A stretch of DNA of 64,000 nt from Plantago ovata (GCA_028274465.1 CM051457.1:49508362-49572361), one strand, 5' to 3'; shown: positions 30,551 through 42,800, counted from the stretch's first letter. Notes: generated from the sequence alone by a model not told the origin. Numbers and translations: made by a program.

Positions 30551-31321
30551 GGGATGCAATTGGCAGATTGTTGAAACATGCATTCAGCAAGCCAAAGTAT
30601 GCTTACTTGAATAAAAGCTCCTTCCACTGATTTCTTCTAAAAAGAAATGATAGTTCACTACATGATTGCTGATACAGGCATTCAGCAAGTAATTCCTTCA
30701 AAATGGGTATTTGTTAGGAAACTTGATCACTTGCTGAGACGGGCACTTAGTAAGAGAAAAACCTTAAGGATTGCTGAAACGGGCATTCAGACAATCAAAG
30801 ATACTGAAACAGGTATTCAAGTATCAAAAGAAAATTCTGAGACGGGAACTCAGCAAAGAGCAAACTCACTTCTCAGATTTTACCAAAAGATATATCAAGA
30901 CAAAAAGAATTTACTGAGACGGGAACTTAGAAATGTCTTTTAATTTAAGGAAATATGAGATATTTGATTAAGGGGGAACTTTCAGCAAATAACAAGGCTT
31001 GTTACACAAATTCGCCGAAAAGATTCTTGTTTACTTCAGCAAGCAATCAAATCCCATAAATCTAGGTAAAATCAAATTTGTGACGTTAATTGGGCACAGA
31101 TAAACTCGCTAATAATCATGACATGAAATACGATCGTGGCCATTGATTTAAAGTAGTTTTTGATCTAACGGTTAACATTACAAAAAGAAAGAGTGCTCTG
31201 ACGGTTTTTGTTAGTGGACCACTACGCATTTAATGCAAAGGCTCCACTAACGCTGTTGAATCTCTGATTTACCCTTGCTGAGAACTCAAAAATGATTGAG
31301 CTTCTTGCACACCAGAGATAC
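30551..31321 (+). other. Non-coding spacer between pol and ORF3 of element A
   Basis: No gene. It holds the hairpin array (30650-30935), then unique AT-rich DNA (31000-31320) with gatctaacggtt and ccattgattt words, ending at the TATA box of ORF3. Confidence 0.7.
30650..30935 (+). repeat. Array of CTGAR-ACGGGNA-YTCAG hairpins, element A
   Basis: About six units, for example ctgaaacgggcattcag (near 30775) and ctgagacgggaactcag (near 30838). Some have arms lengthened to TTGCTGA/TCAGCAA (near 30666). Loop ACGGG is nearly constant and stem changes are often compensated. The homologous array in B is at 45120-45540. Confidence 0.8.
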
Positions 31322-31329
31322 TATATAAA
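31322..31329 (+). promoter_or_regulatory. Internal TATA box before ORF3, element A
   Basis: atacTATATAAAc, about 140 bases before the ORF3 ATG, is conserved in element B (44683-44690, complement). It suggests that ORF3 has its own promoter; no transcript evidence is available. Confidence 0.55.
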
Positions 31330-31471
31330 CAAAGAGTTAGAGAAAGACAAAATTCTTTAACTCACATTTCCTTTCTCTGCAAATTTTTATAGCCTGTGCC
31401 TGAATTCACTGTACCTCCGGTCAAAAAGCAAGTTAATCTTTTTTGTACACTTCTACCGCTCTATAAAATAA

Positions 31472-32716
31472 ATGGCCCCAAAGAGACAGTCCTCCAAGAC
31501 CTCAAAGTCATCGAAAGCTGATAGTGCTGGAAAAAGCACTGCTCCGGTTATAACTTCGGCAACCAACACAGTGAAAATTGTGTTGAAGAACGACCGCATA
31601 ACAGAGAGACCCATGTCGCCTGCATATCTTGACACTGCAAAGTGTGAACAGATGATGTAATGGGGCGGATTTGCCAAAGAGAAGTATATAAGATACTTCT
31701 ATGAACAATAACTAGATGGAGAAAATGAAGAGGCACTAGAGTTGATAAAACAACAAGGCCTTACTTTCTTCATAACTGCTCGCCCTAAGAAAGTGACTAT
31801 GTTAGACGCCATGGAATTCTACAACAATGCAAAAATCCAAAGTCTGACTGATGGACAGGGAGTCACTGAAAAAGTGATTTCCACCACAGTTCAAGGTGTG
31901 CAAATCATCCTGAAATGGATTGATTTAGCCAACATATTTGAGATTCCAACCACTGGAACTGAAAATGACATCACTGCCACTGATGAAGAAATTGAAGCCT
32001 TCTACAGTGATGTCAGAAACGAGAAAATGAAGAAATGAGAGATTGCTCCCGTGACTTGGACAAAGCACGTAAAGAGGAAGCATCTCTGCTATTCACTTGG
32101 TCTAGTAGCTCTGCTACTCATCAAAGTTCTAGACTCCCAAGTTGGAGGAATTGACCAAATAGGCTTGAGAAGGTGGCCGCTGCTGATGCATATCCATGAG
32201 AACAAAACTGAGCTCAACTGGGCAAAGTACATTTTCAACAGACTTGTTGGTTGTGTTACTAAATTTAAGGTCAAGGTTGAAGACAACAAGGTCTCACCTA
32301 CCTTCCCATTCATGTATGGACTAAAAATATGCTATATCCTTGAACACTTCAGGATTCAGCTCAGAAACCCATTGCCGATTAAGAAATCAGTATGCAATGT
32401 GGGAAGAGCCTTCTACAAGCAAAATGGACCTAAGCTTGTTGACAAGAAATCAAAGAAGGCAACAGCTTCAAATGTTGTCAGCACAAGTCAGCAAGAAAGG
32501 TATACAATAGCTGCAGATGTTGTCACCACTAGTCAGCAAGATAAGACTCCAACAGCTGAAAAAGTTGTTGATGAAACTGCTGTAGATGTTGATCAACAAG
32601 GTACGTGTACAACAACCGTTGCTGAAAATGCAACTACTGCAGATGCTGCTGGAGAGAAACTGGAAAAATCTAAGAAGAAAAAGAGGAAAGCTGATGATGA
32701 CACTCAAACTGCAGCG
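31472..32716 (+). pseudogene. ORF3 of element A, N-terminal part
   Basis: Starts MAPKRQSSKTSKSS, a basic leader. It then reads WGGFAKEKYIRYFYE, QQGLTFFITARPK, MEFYNNAKIQ, TTVQGVQIILKWIDLANIF, LGLVALLLIKVLDSQVGG and VCNVGRAFYKQNGPK, ending in a Lys-rich run. Three nonsense codons (31658, 31709, 32036) but no frameshift occur. The middle recalls the plant transposon-protein domain of gypsy ORF2. No signal peptide or convincing membrane helix is seen, so an envelope role is not supported. It is interrupted by the gypsy solo LTR at 32717 and continues at 34003. Confidence 0.75.
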
Positions 32717-33997
32717 TGATGAATGTGTATTTTACACTTTCATTCGAGTCTTTTTCACCTAATTTAGCTATCCTCTATGTTAATTTAGCTATATTTTAGT
32801 ACATTTTATTAGAATAGTGTCACGTTTCCCTTTAGATTTTATTTTACAGGTTTTGGTTGAAATTCGGAGATTTACGGGCAATTATATTGAAGTCTACAAG
32901 GAATTGGTGTTCTAGAAGCATGTTTGGAGTATCTGAAGGTTTCCGGATAGGATTTGGAGTCTAGGGGCCGAATCTGGAGGTTAGAAGGCCATTAGAAGTC
33001 TAAAACCGAGTCCGAAAAGGTGAAGAAATCCAAATCCGCGTCGAAAAATGCGGAAATTCCGCGAAATACTGGGGGGCGAACCGCCCCAGCTCTCGGGCGA
33101 ACCGCCCCACAAGTTTTTCGGGCCTATATATAGTTGCGAGTTTTCTCTCCGAAAATCATATCTTTCCAAGCCTACTTTCTCACCTCTCTCTATAGTTTTA
33201 GGTAGGAACTACCCGGGGCCTGTCCTGGGAGTTCCATAGCTTAGGGGATACTTTTTCATAGCAGATTGGAGCGCGTAGGATCACAATCATCCGGAGATTG
33301 ACAACCTTCGGTAACTTTGTATCTTACAACTTTTATCTACTTATTTTATATATTCTTTCAATATGTTTTCTTCTATGATTGCTATTGATTGCATGCACAT
33401 TATGAGTAGCTAAATTTATCGTTGGTGGTAGTATGTGAATTCTTAGCGAGGGAAGATAATCATGCTAATGGCTATATCGTGCATTATACTCCGTGTCATT
33501 GCTTTATTTCGTTGATGAGTTGAACACCAAAATTCTCGTATGTTGTATTGATCATTATGCACACTAGGACACTTGTCGGCCAATCAGACTTAATTATCTT
33601 CGTAGTGTTGAATGATTACGGAACACAATAGGACGTTAGTTGTTGACAGGTCAGACCCATACTATCTTCGTAGTGCACAATACTTACAACAGGACCCAAG
33701 ATTCATTCAAAGATCTCCATGCAAGACCGAGGAATTTATGCATGATTATCGACCCATTATGTTAAGAAGGACCATACTATCACCAACCTCCATTATCTGC
33801 TTGAAAACCCCCTATTGCTTTTTATTTGTTGTTTTATATTTTCTTGATTAAATAGATAAAGCTAGTTATAGTCCTGAGAGAACGACACTCGAGTCATTCT
33901 GCTGCTACACTACGGTTTTCGTTGTAGTTGTGGATTGCCTTTGGCTAAATACAAATATTATTTGCTGAATCGAGACCTGACAAATCTCCGTTCATCA
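32717..33997 (+). mobile_element. Gypsy solo LTR inside ORF3 of element A
   Basis: 1,281 bp, tgatgaatg...cgttcatca, target duplication cagcg at 32712-32716 and 33998-34002. It is the same family as 57824-59135. It contains palindromes with GGGCG-AAC-CGCCC cores at 33065-33115, directly followed by a TATATATA box at 33125-33132. Confidence 0.93.
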
Positions 33998-34836
33998 CAG
34001 CGTCATCAGCTGACCCCATCCCTAAGAAGAAACGGACAAAGAACCCAAGAAAGAAAACACTGGCTCGCAAGTTAGTTCCTATTGTCCATGATCTTTCGGA
34101 TGATACTCCAGGAGTTGCTGAAACACAAGATACTCCAGTAGATGTTGATGAAGTGCTTATCGAAGCCTATAGCAATGTTGAAGTGTTTGCAGAAGCCTTC
34201 AACAATCAACTAAATGTTGGTACATCTACTGAGATAAGACCACAAGGCAGTGGAAACGAAATTCCTGCCCCAATGCCAGATATCTACATTGTAGATAATC
34301 TAGATGATCAGACTTTGCAACCAGCAAGTGATATTGCTACTGATATGAGAAACGCGGCACTTGTTGATGCTACTGAAAAGATGGTTGCTGAACAAGCAAT
34401 TCATCAAGTTGCTGAAACCGCAGTTGCTGAAGAACCAGTTGCTGAGACTGTAATGGTTCAAGTCCTAGAGGTTGTTGAAACACCACAAGAGACACTATTC
34501 GATGACGCATCTCGTGATGCTGAGAATACTGGACCTAGTTCACCAAAAACATCCATTGACAAAGTTCAACTGGTGCTGACAGAACTGAGCCAGCAAATGG
34601 ATTTGGAGATTGATGACAACTCCAGCAAATCAGTAGATGTTTTCATGACCAGCAGTGAACTCAAAGGTCAAGATGTCTCTGCTCAAATTGTCATTTCAGA
34701 GACAAGGGAGATTGCTGAATCTGCACAGCCTTCTCAATTAGAGCAAGAAAAGATGTCTGCTGAAGAACAAGTCCCAGATATTGAAGAAGCTGTCGTTGCT
34801 AAAAGGACTGAGTTACCACCTCCCCTTCTTCAGCAG

Positions 34837-34911
34837 GTAGTTAACTCAACCATAAGTAAAACTTCACTATCTGAAACTCATTCTTTGGATAATATAATGA
34901 TTTCTTTACAG
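34837..34911 (+). other. Intron-like segment 1 of ORF3 (A)
   Basis: 75 bases, CAGCAG|GTAGTTAACTC ... TTTCTTTACAG|ACTT. Same borders and length in B (42506-42580). Confidence 0.5.
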
Positions 34912-34980
34912 ACTTCTCAAGATACAAGTCAGAAGGTTGCTGAAACTTCTGCACCAGACTCCACAACTCCTGTTCAGCAG

Positions 34981-35052
34981 GTAGATGAAGTTTTTGGTAA
35001 TTCAACTAAGTTTGAAAACTTAGTGCTTGTATCTAACTTAAAATTATTTTAG
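34981..35052 (+). other. Intron-like segment 2 of ORF3 (A)
   Basis: 72 bases, CAGCAG|GTAGATGAAG ... AAATTATTTTAG|GATG. The TAG would end translation if not removed; B has CAG at this acceptor and the same length (42365-42436). Confidence 0.5.
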
Positions 35053-35148
35053 GATGAACAATTCAAGGATGCTTCTCAAGCTCCTGGAGCAATGGAAATA
35101 GTACCAGCACAACAAAGTGTGCAACATGAGCTTGCTGAATCTCAGCAG

Positions 35149-35223
35149 GTAAATCATGTTCCAGCTTTTGACTCTAAAACTATTCTCCAAAACTTTCCTG
35201 AACTTAAGTTTATTCTTTTTCAG
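35149..35223 (+). other. Intron-like segment 3 of ORF3 (A)
   Basis: 75 bases, CAGCAG|GTAAATCATG ... TTATTCTTTTTCAG|GCTC, with a strong pyrimidine tract. Same borders and length in B (42194-42268). Confidence 0.5.
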
Positions 35224-38208
35224 GCTCAAAAGGAGACCACTAAAGTGGTTCACATCACTGAAGATCTGAAAGTAAGTTCAGAGGAACTTTACTCGGACTT
35301 CAACAAAACTACCTTGACCAGAGTTGCTAAATCAGTCAGCAACTGGCAAAAGTATAGAAGGATGGACTTTTCTGATCTTCACCTTCATCTGTCCAACGAG
35401 AAAAAGAGACTTTCTCTGCTGAAACTCGAGACGTTTGTGCACTCTATACTTCCAGAAGAGTTGACATATTCTCAGCTCATGAGTTCAAGCCTGATTGCTC
35501 TAATCAGAGAGAATATGAAAGCCAAATTCAAGAGTGTCTCTCCAGCTGAACAAGCTGTGATGCTCAAGGGTTCCTTTGTACCTGTGGTGGCTGATCCCCA
35601 CAAAATCAATGAAGAAGAGGAAGTTACAAGTGTCGCAATGTACAAACATCTTGAGTTGGTCATACTGACGGGCGATGATGAAGAAGAAGAGGATGAGAAC
35701 ATTCCCAAAGATCCAAGTGATGATGAAGGAAAAGATTCTAAGGACAAAAAGGATGACGATGATGATAATCAAGGTCCTAGTCCTGATGTTGGTGGACTTA
35801 AACTGACAGTTGCTGAGACTGAACGTCATGATATTGAAAATCAGCAAGCTGATCACACACCAATTCAGCAACAAGAATCCAATCCTGCTCCTGCTGAGAC
35901 AAGTGTTCAAGCAACTGAACAAGTTGCTGAAACTGAAGAAGAGTACGCCAGAAAGCGTGCTGAAATGAAATTAGGCAAAAGTAAGCTTTCTGATGCCGAG
36001 TTATCTTTACTTGATGCCAAGGTCACTGATCCAAACCTTGATGATGAAGAAATGGATGAAGATTATGAAAGAGCACTTCAAAACAGTCTACAGATTCATG
36101 CAAGGCATACGCAGAATCTAGACATTGCTCAATCTTCAGGAGTGAAGCACACGAAAGTCCCCTCCCTTCCACTTACTACTGGTGAAACTCCAGTTGTTGA
36201 GTCTCAAGAGTTGCCCTCAGCAACCACTCAACCGAAAGTGAATGAAGCTACAGATTTAGGAACCAAGGTTACTGGCCTTGATGAATCTGATGACGAAGAA
36301 GATCTCTCAGCAAACAAAGAAGATCTAACAAAGAAAGTTGAACCCACAGTGGTTACAATTCCTCCTCTCGATGATGAACATGATGTAGGAGATGATATAA
36401 GATGCCGTTTGCTGACCAATGATGATCAATTCGCTACTGAGCTCAAAGTTCATTCCGTAACTCCTTCTTTATTGCCATTCCCTAGTGTGGAGAATTTTAC
36501 TCCAAGAATTAAGGCACTAATGGAAGTACACAAAGCTTGCAAAGAAGAGGACGATGCACTGCTTGCTGAGAGTCCGCTTGACATAGGCAAAATACTGGCT
36601 ACTGTGCTAAAACGCACTACTTCTCTTACCATAGCTCAAAAAGACATAAGTCTACATCATAAAAGCTATGAAGAAGATGTCAGTCAAGCACTCAAACTGG
36701 CAAAGACTGTATTGAAAAAGGCTCAGACTTTCATTGAAGAAAAAGTCGACAATGAGCGCAGACATGAGGAGAACTTGGTGACTATAAAACAAGAATTGTC
36801 CAAGCTGACCGCTGATCAGCAAGCAATTATTCTTAAGTACAATAGCCTAAGTACTCTTGCTGAAAATTGCAATGAGTTTTTCTCGCTGCACATTCAACCA
36901 ATGATGCAATCCATGTCTAAGGGGGAAGATAAACAAAGAAAATCTTCAAGAAAGAAAACCCCTGCTGAAGCGCCATTGACAATAGAACCTCTTGCTGAAA
37001 GAGAGCAAAGTTCTAAAAGACAAGCTGAAACAGATTCTGAGTTAAATTCAGCAAATCCGAAAAGGAGAAGAACATCTGTTGACACTCATGAATACTGTCA
37101 TACTGAGAGTCATCAAGATCTGAATGAACATGATGATGATGATGACAATCAAACAATAGCTCAAGCTATAAGAGCTAGACCAATCACAACCCTAACTCCG
37201 TCTGGCCACTCAAAACATTTCTCTTCTGACTCAAGATCTTCAGCAAGAGATCAAGAAAATGCAAAGTCAAGAAGAAGAAGGCAAAGACAGGAAGAAAAGA
37301 GGCTAACCAGCATTGCCATTGGCTCCGGCATTGATTATACAAAGACCAGCAATGAGGAAACAACTCAAAATGTGATCAGAAATGTTCATGGTTGCTGAAT
37401 CTTAAAGCTGGAAGATGTGTTGGTAAATTATTTCTTTCCAACTGATGTACTGAATCAAATGTACACTTGGATTGAATTAAAGGTGAAAAGAAAAGAAAGG
37501 GATCCTCCTCCCTACCCAAGAAACATTGTTGCAAGATGGCTGAATCTGGAAGTCTTAGTAAGAAGAACATCTATTGGTAAGCAAATGAATCAAGAGCCAG
37601 ATTTAATCAAACCAATTGATGTTGCTTACTATTCTGACCCTTTAACCAAGAAGTCAAATAAGAAATATGGCTTGATTCCTTATGAGTATTTTTATCTCAC
37701 TTCCAAGGATCAAGAAGAAGATCTTCTCTGGTTAAGGAAGATTCATGCTAACAAGGGAATTTCAGATACACAACTTCTCCATGCCAGCAATTGGGGCATG
37801 CACTTGTGGGTATTGCACTACAAAGAAATGAATGGTGAAAACCATCATTATACCGCCTGCAAGAATGCAAGGATCATTCAGCTCGAAGTCCGTAAGCTAC
37901 TTGAAGATTACGAAAAGGACTGTGTTGAATTTTTTGCGCTTGCTGAGAAGAGTGTAAGGGAGATTTTGAGGAAATCTTCTGCTGGAATAGCTTAAGTCCC
38001 TTGTAAAAGCTATGTTTGTTTTGTTTGCTGATTTGTGTAGTTATCTCTGAACTTTCTTGTAAACTTACTGAAAGATAACTATCAACAATAAAGCTTTTGA
38101 CTCTTATTGGTTTTTGATTATTCAGGTATGCTTGCATTAATCAACTGATTTTTTCAACATCAGAAACCTCTAAAAGGGTAACAATTAATTTAGCCATGGA
38201 TTGCTAAC

Positions 38209-38226
38209 ATCAAAAAGGGAGAAATT
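38209..38226 (+). promoter_or_regulatory. Polypurine tract of element A
   Basis: catcaaaaagggagaaat lies directly before the 3' LTR. Confidence 0.75.
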
Positions 38227-39797
38227 TGTTAGGAAACTTGTAATTTTGATGAGCAATTAACCATGCTAAATTAAGGAAAGTCCAGTAACTAGTACTCTTA
38301 AGGTCCATAGGAATTTAGAATTTTAAAAAGACATTGTAAAAGAGGAACGTTTGCTGAAGACTTAGTGTAGGTGCTAGATAGGTGTTTTATCCGCTTATGA
38401 TGTATCTTGTTTTCTGAAAAGAAAAACAACCTATTGAAGCATTTGCTGATGATGTACTTTGTTTACACAAACAAACTATTGAAGCACTAGAACCGTTCAG
38501 AAACTTGAAGAATTTGGAGACTGAAGACTAAAGAAGATTTCTGAAGATGGTATCTACAAAGGCACATGTTGCTCAGAAAGTGGAAACTTCAGCAACAGCT
38601 TGCATAAGTGAAAATCTAAATGACAGAGAAGGTTGTGCTTGTTGAAACTGAGACTGACCACTTGCTGAAATACATATGTGACCTCCTTGCTGAAAGTACT
38701 TGCATTTGCGCTCCAACGTTCATATTTGAATTTCATTCAAATGGACATTAAATGCAAAGTAAGCACGCGAAGAACATGAAGACTAGAACACAAATAAAGG
38801 ACGCTGCTGAAAGTACAAAAGCAAGATAGTGAAATCTTAAGGAACAAAGCCTTAGAATTTGAAATTCAAACGGCTCCATTGATTCACTATAAATAGAGGT
38901 CATCCGGCAAAGAGTTGAAGTGTGTCAACAACGTGATCAAACTCTCACCTGTGCTTAAACTCACATACCCTTCAATACTCTTTACTGCCATTGATCCGTT
39001 CCAAGACTTAAAGCTTGAAAAAGCTACTTGTGAAGAAGTAGAACATTCACGGCTAAGAAATTAGTTAAGTGTTCTTTCTTTCGAACAAGAACAAGTCTTG
39101 ACACCAGAAACAATCAAACTTGTTTACTGCAAAGTATTCAAAGTTTTGTTTCTTAGATTACTTGTTGTAGCTGAATAAGTTATATTCAAGTCATCTCGTC
39201 CCAAACCTCTCTAACTGATAAACATCCTTTTCCCGGCGTGAAATTCAGGGGGAATTTAATCAAGCATAGTGTTGCTGATTATAAGTCCCAAGTTTGGTGG
39301 AGAACAAGGTTTCGTTCTCTAGTTAGGTTGGAAACGAAGCAAGTGTGCTTTGATTTCTTTAGAATATCTCTAGATAGGTGTTGTAAGGAACCTCAAACTT
39401 ATCTTAGTGGATTCAGTCCTAGAAAGGACAAAGTGGATTAGTTTAGTGATTACGCCACTCTCAGATACCACTATAAAAGTGTTTGTGTGATTTACTTACT
39501 GCATTTAGTTTTCAGCAAAGCATATCTATGTGTACACTGTCACTCTGTTCACTTGCTGAAACTATCACTTACTGACAAAGCACTTATTGTACAAAGACTT
39601 CCGCTCTCTGAATTTAAGTATCAGTAAAGGTCGTTACTGAAAAGTAACTAGTACTTGCTGAGAAAGTTAAGTATCAGCAAACTCATTACTGAAAAGTAAT
39701 AAGCCCTTGCTGAGAAAGTTTTTAAACGACGAAAGTTTGAAAAGACTATTCACCCCCCCCCCCTCTAGTCTTTTCTTGTTGTTTAAAGGGAGCAACA
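38227..39797 (+). repeat. 3' LTR of element A
   Basis: 1,571 bp, followed by target duplication gttat (39798-39802). TATA at 38888. About 2% different from the 5' LTR over the bases compared; the terminal ggaccaaca is gagcaaca here. Confidence 0.92.
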
Positions 39798-39802
39798 GTT
39801 AT

Positions 39803-42800
39803 AGGGTCATTGTAGTAAGCAACATCCACAGTCTTGATGAAGTCAGGTTCTTGCCTTAACATCTTGCTGATTGAGCTTCTTCTCACTAAGATTTCAATAT
39901 TCAGCCACTTTAAAGCAATGTTCCTTGGGTAGGGAGGAGGATCCCTTTCTTTCTTTGCAACTTTCAGATCAATCCAAGTGTAAAGCTGGTTCAGCACAGC
40001 AGTTGGAAAGAAATCATTTGCCAATAAGTCTTCTAGCTTAATAATCCAGCAACCATGGAGGTTTCTGACCACATTTTGAGTGGTTTCCTCGTTGCTAGTC
40101 TTTGTGTAATCAATGCTAGTGCCTATGGAAATGTTAGCAAGCCTTCTTTCTTCTTCTCTTTGCCTTCTTCTTCTTGACTTAGCATTTCCTTGATTCTATG
40201 TTGAAGATCTGGAGTTAGAAGAAAAATGCTTAGACTGTCCAGATGGAGTCAAGGCAGAAAGAGGCTTAGCCCTTATAGCTTGAGCTATTGTTTGGTCATC
40301 ATCATTGTCATCATCATCAAAACCTTGATGACTTTCAGTTTGACAAAATTCTGGAGTATCAGCAGAGGTTTTTCTCCTTTTTGGATTTGCTTAACTTCTC
40401 ACAGAATCTGTTTCAACTTTTCTTTTGGAACTTTGCTCTGTTTCAGCAAGAGGTTCACTAGGCGGTCCTGGTAATTTCATCAGCGAGGGGGAGGGAGCAG
40501 TTGGAGGCACGTCCCTTGAGTTCTTCTTCTTGAATTGAGGTGTATCTTCCCCCTTAGACATGGATTGCAATACATCAAAGATTTGAGTTGAGAAAAACTC
40601 ATTGCAATTTTCAGCAAGCTTGTGCAAGCTGTGATAGTGTTCAACCATGTCTTGCTGAAGTTGGTTTGTCTTGGACAACTCCGCCTTAATCAATTTCAGA
40701 TTTTCTTCAGCCCTCTTAGTATCAGCAATCTTCTGTTCCATGATGACTTTGGCCTTTTTCAAGGCATTCTTGCCAATTTTCAGAGCTTGACCTGCTTCTT
40801 TCTCATAGCTCCTATGTTATAAGCTTACATCAGCTTGAGCTAGAGTGAGACTTGTTGTGCGTCTCAGCAAAACAATTAAGATCTTTTCCATATTGAAGGG
40901 CTTCTCAGCACGTAACTCCTCATCCTCAGCTTTAAATTCTTTGTTCAGTTGCAAGAGAGCTTGCATTCTTGGTGTCCATTCATCCACACATGGAAATGGC
41001 ACTAGTGAGGGAGTTACATTGTGGGCTTTTAGTTCAGTGACGAACTGATCTTCTATGCCTTTAAGCTTGCTTCTCTCATAGTCATTTCCGGAAGAAGCTG
41101 AAGAGTTTGAATGTTGGAATTTTGTATCACCAGTTTTATCATTCTTAGCAGCAATCTCTCCTTCTTCATCAGAAAAACCTGATATGCTTTCCGCATCTTC
41201 TTTGTCAAAATCAGCAACCTTTTCTCCAAGGTTTTCAGTCATTGTTTGTTCAAGTTGAGTGGTTGCTGAAGGCAACTCTTGAGACTCAACGACTGGAGTT
41301 TCACCAGTAGTAGGGGATGGAAGGGAGGATTCTTCCGATCTCTTCAGCTTGTTCTTCATCTTCATCAAGGTTTGGTTTAGTGACCTTGGCATCAAGTATA
41401 GCTTTTTCAGCTAACTCGGCATCAGAAAGTTTTGCTTTGCCTTTAGCAATTTCAACAAATTTTATGGCTTGTTCTTCACTCATATCAGCAACTTCTTCAG
41501 TTACTGGATATTCAGTAGGAGCAGCAGTAGTAGATTCGTGTTGTTTGCTGGGAGGTGTTTGTTTAGTAGCTTGTTCTTGTTCAGTTGCTTGATCAGCAAC
41601 TTGAACTACTCCACCAGCAACGGGACTTGGACCTTGGGATTCGTCATCATCATCCTGTTTGTCCTTTGAGTCCGTAGAATCTTTTCCTTCATCATCATCA
41701 CTGGAATCTTCTATTACATTCTCATCTTCTTTTTCTTTTTCATCATCAGTAAGTACAACCATTGGAAGATGCATATACTTAGCTTGACTTGTGACTTCTT
41801 CCTCCTCATTGATTTTGTGGGGATCATCCACCACAGGTACAAAGGAACCTTTTAGCATCTTAGCTTGTTCAGCTGGAGAGGCACTCTTGAATTGATTCTT
41901 CATATTCTCTCTGATTGTGTAAACCAGATCAGTTCCCATTTGCTGAGAATATGAGAGATCAACTGGGAGGATAGAGTGGACAAAGGTCTCAAGCTTAAGC
42001 AAAGAAGTTCTTTTCTTTTCAGAAGAGAGATGTAGAAAGATATCTAAGAAGTCCATTCTTCTATATCTTTGCCAGTTGCTGACAGACTTTGCAACCTTGG
42101 TCAAAGTATTCGTTTGAAATTTGAGTAGAGCTCTTCTGAGCTGACTTCATGGACTTCAGTGATGAGAGTTGCTTCCATACTCTCCTTTTGAGCCTGAAAA
42201 AGAACAATGTTAGTTTCAGGAATATTTTGGAATGTAGTTTTAGAGTCTAAAACTGAATCATGAAATACCTGCTGGTTTTCAGCAAGCTCATGTTGCACAC
42301 TTGGTTGTGTAGTAACTACTTCCAATTCAACAGGAGCTGTAGTAGCTTCCTTGTTTTGTTCATCCTGAAATAACACTTTGTTAGATACAAGTACTAAGTT
42401 TTTGAACTTAGTAAAATTGCCAAAATTTGCATCTACCTGCTGAGCAGGAGTTGTAGATTCTGGTGCAGAAGTTTCAGCAATCTTCTGGCTTGTATCTTGA
42501 GAAGTCTGTAAAGAAATAATAGTATTAGCTAATGATAAAGTATAAGATAGAGAAGTTTTGCCTATTTTTGAGTTAACTACCTGCTGAGGAATGACAGGTG
42601 GTGACTCAGTCTTTTCACCATTGTTGGCTTCTTCAATATATGTGACCAAATCTTCAGCAAACTTCTTTTCATGCTCTAATTGAGAAAGCTGTGTAGTATC
42701 ATCAATCTCCCTTGTCTCTGAATGGACAGGTTGAGCAGAAGTATCTTGACCTCTCAGTTCACTACATGTCATGAATAGATCCACTGATTTATTGGAGTTT

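Larger units (their letters stand above)
34003..37995 (+). pseudogene. ORF3 of element A, main part
   Basis: Continues in frame from 32716 once the LTR and one duplication are removed: SSADPIPKKKRTKN (nuclear-signal-like), a Glu/Val/Ala-rich region with VAET/VAEE words, three intron-like segments (34837-35223), then LTRVAKSVSNWQKYRRMDF. Next come acidic runs (DDEEEEDENIPKD), a long Lys/Glu coiled coil near 36660-36880, and a basic patch NPKRRRTS. The conserved C-terminal domain follows (YFFPTDVLNQMYTWIELK, LIPYEYFYL, HASNWGMHLWVLHYK). Stops: TAG 35050 (inside a putative acceptor) and TGA 37396. With part 1 the ORF is about 1,740 codons without one frameshift. The function is unknown; the composition suggests a nuclear or scaffold protein. 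Confidence 0.75.
21381..39797 (+). mobile_element. SIRE-like copia element A, with three nested insertions
   Basis: The element is 18,417 bp including nested insertions of 1,690, 239 and 1,286 bp (with their target duplications). LTRs: 21381-22944 and 38227-39797, target duplication gttat on both sides. Order: primer site, gag, protease-integrase, reverse transcriptase-RNase H, hairpin array, TATA box, ORF3, polypurine tract. Its LTRs differ at about 2% of the first 300 bases compared. The integrase-before-reverse transcriptase order makes it Ty1-copia; gag size, LTR length and a long third ORF fit SIRE/Maximus. Confidence 0.93.

Noticed and set aside
30590-30960. CRISPR-like array of short spaced repeats
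   Set aside because: Units are imperfect hairpins with irregular spacing inside a plant retrotransposon; no spacer-repeat structure.
31472-37995. ORF3 as an envelope protein
   Set aside because: No signal peptide, no clear transmembrane helix, and acidic/coiled-coil composition with nuclear-signal-like patches.
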